A DNA stretch of 64,000 nt from Dillenia suffruticosa (taxonomy: Eukaryota > Streptophyta > Magnoliopsida > Dilleniales > Dilleniaceae), in assembly GCA_033439265.1 (NCBI GenBank), contig JAVTVX010000005.1, forward strand, positions 1,932,001 to 1,996,000. The letters are read 5' to 3'. The position numbers were made by a program, and so were the translations under genes. The notes beneath the pieces are model-generated. The model saw only the letters and a program-made list of their open reading frames with translations, was not told the origin of the DNA and did not search any database. Of this stretch, positions 63,374 through 64,000 are shown in pieces. Position 1 is the first letter of the stretch. Each line of letters starts with the position of its first letter.

Positions 63374-64000
63374 AATAAATATATTCTTTGGACATGTTAG
63401 CCATAATTAGTATGGGTTTGGTACCCCCTTGGCGTAATAAATACATTTTTTTATTGATAAAAAAAATTACTCTTAGATATTGAAAGTATGACTGACGAGG
63501 GATGTAATAATACCATAGTCAAGAACATGGCACATGCAATTTTTACAACAATTTCCAAAAAAGTGTATATGAAACCAAAAAGATCTCAAACATGGATGGA
63601 CATGGTCAGTTGTCTAGTTAAGCTCAAGATGCTAACTCTAACCAAAAAGTGATACAGAGAATCATCTGTAGACCATATAAGAATCATAACTGAATTATTG
63701 AAGAATTTATTATAGCAAGTGTATTGTTTTTAGCATTACTAAACATCAACCGACCAATTGATAATACCCTCATAAGTTACATTATTTAAAAGAATTTTTC
63801 AACAATATGAAAATGTTTCTTATTTGGCAAGTTAATCAAATAAAATTTATAGGTTTCAATGATATGATTTGCAGAAAATTAAAAATAAATAAATAAATAC
63901 AATATATTCACAGGGAATAACCAAAACTAAGACCAAAATGAGATCAAATGGTTGCACCATGCAGCCACTATGCATGTACAAAGGATGCAAGAACTTAAAC
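63374..64000. other. unannotated flank at the window edge
   Basis: AT-rich with no recognisable exon on either strand; possibly still within the FRIGIDA-like gene intron. Confidence 0.4.

Noticed and set aside
1-64000. CRISPR arrays, bacterial operons, rRNA or intact tRNA genes
   Set aside because: No regularly spaced direct repeats, no ribosome-binding-site-led gene strings, and no sequence folding as a complete tRNA were seen. Only degenerate tRNA-like boxes inside SINE-like repeats were found.

Overview
The window is nuclear DNA from a flowering plant, almost certainly a eudicot. The evidence is AT-rich intergenic DNA, many CT/GA/AT microsatellites, genes split by short GT-AG introns, and plant-only families (WRKY, GRAS, FRIGIDA-like, plant mTERF, plant CCCH-LOTUS-RRM). 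No bacterial, viral or CRISPR content was seen. The species cannot be named from sequence alone.

Layout. 1-19.7 kb is gene-poor. It holds a decayed starch-binding (CBM20) gene at 6.4-7.6 kb and three short non-autonomous hAT-type transposons, each with an 8-bp target-site duplication (3.7, 12.5 and 17.4 kb). At 19.8-23.9 kb is an intact eight-exon gene for a CCCH zinc finger, LOTUS-like and RRM RNA-binding protein, with an Ala/Ser-rich upstream ORF in its leader. At 27.2-28.8 kb (-) is a copy of the organellar mTERF9 gene broken by several frameshifts and a short deletion. A second copy of the 17.4-kb transposon family lies at 31.1 kb. It is followed by an intact two-exon gene for a 101-residue membrane protein (31.9-32.2 kb). 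32.3-41 kb is repeat-rich DNA with a tRNA-derived SINE-like element and another hAT candidate.

The right half is gene-richer. A PAT1-branch GRAS regulator (44.3-45.9 kb, +) converges on a small PARP-like protein gene (46.2-47.8 kb, -). The 5' end and upstream flank of that gene are tandemly duplicated (47.7-49.5 kb). A complete six-exon group I WRKY gene of the WRKY20 type follows (50.2-54.6 kb, -). The 3' part of a FRIGIDA-like gene (60.3-61.2 kb, -) closes the window, with a 1.16-kb hAT element just upstream of its visible exons.

Functions. Several genes are regulators (RNA binding, light/GRAS signalling, stress/WRKY, flowering/FRIGIDA-like), but they look like independent plant loci and not a cluster acting together. 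No new multi-gene system was recognised. The most unusual items are the damaged mTERF9, the tandem duplication at the PARP-like gene, the zinc-finger-less PARP-like protein itself, and the transposon and SINE families whose boundaries can be read directly.
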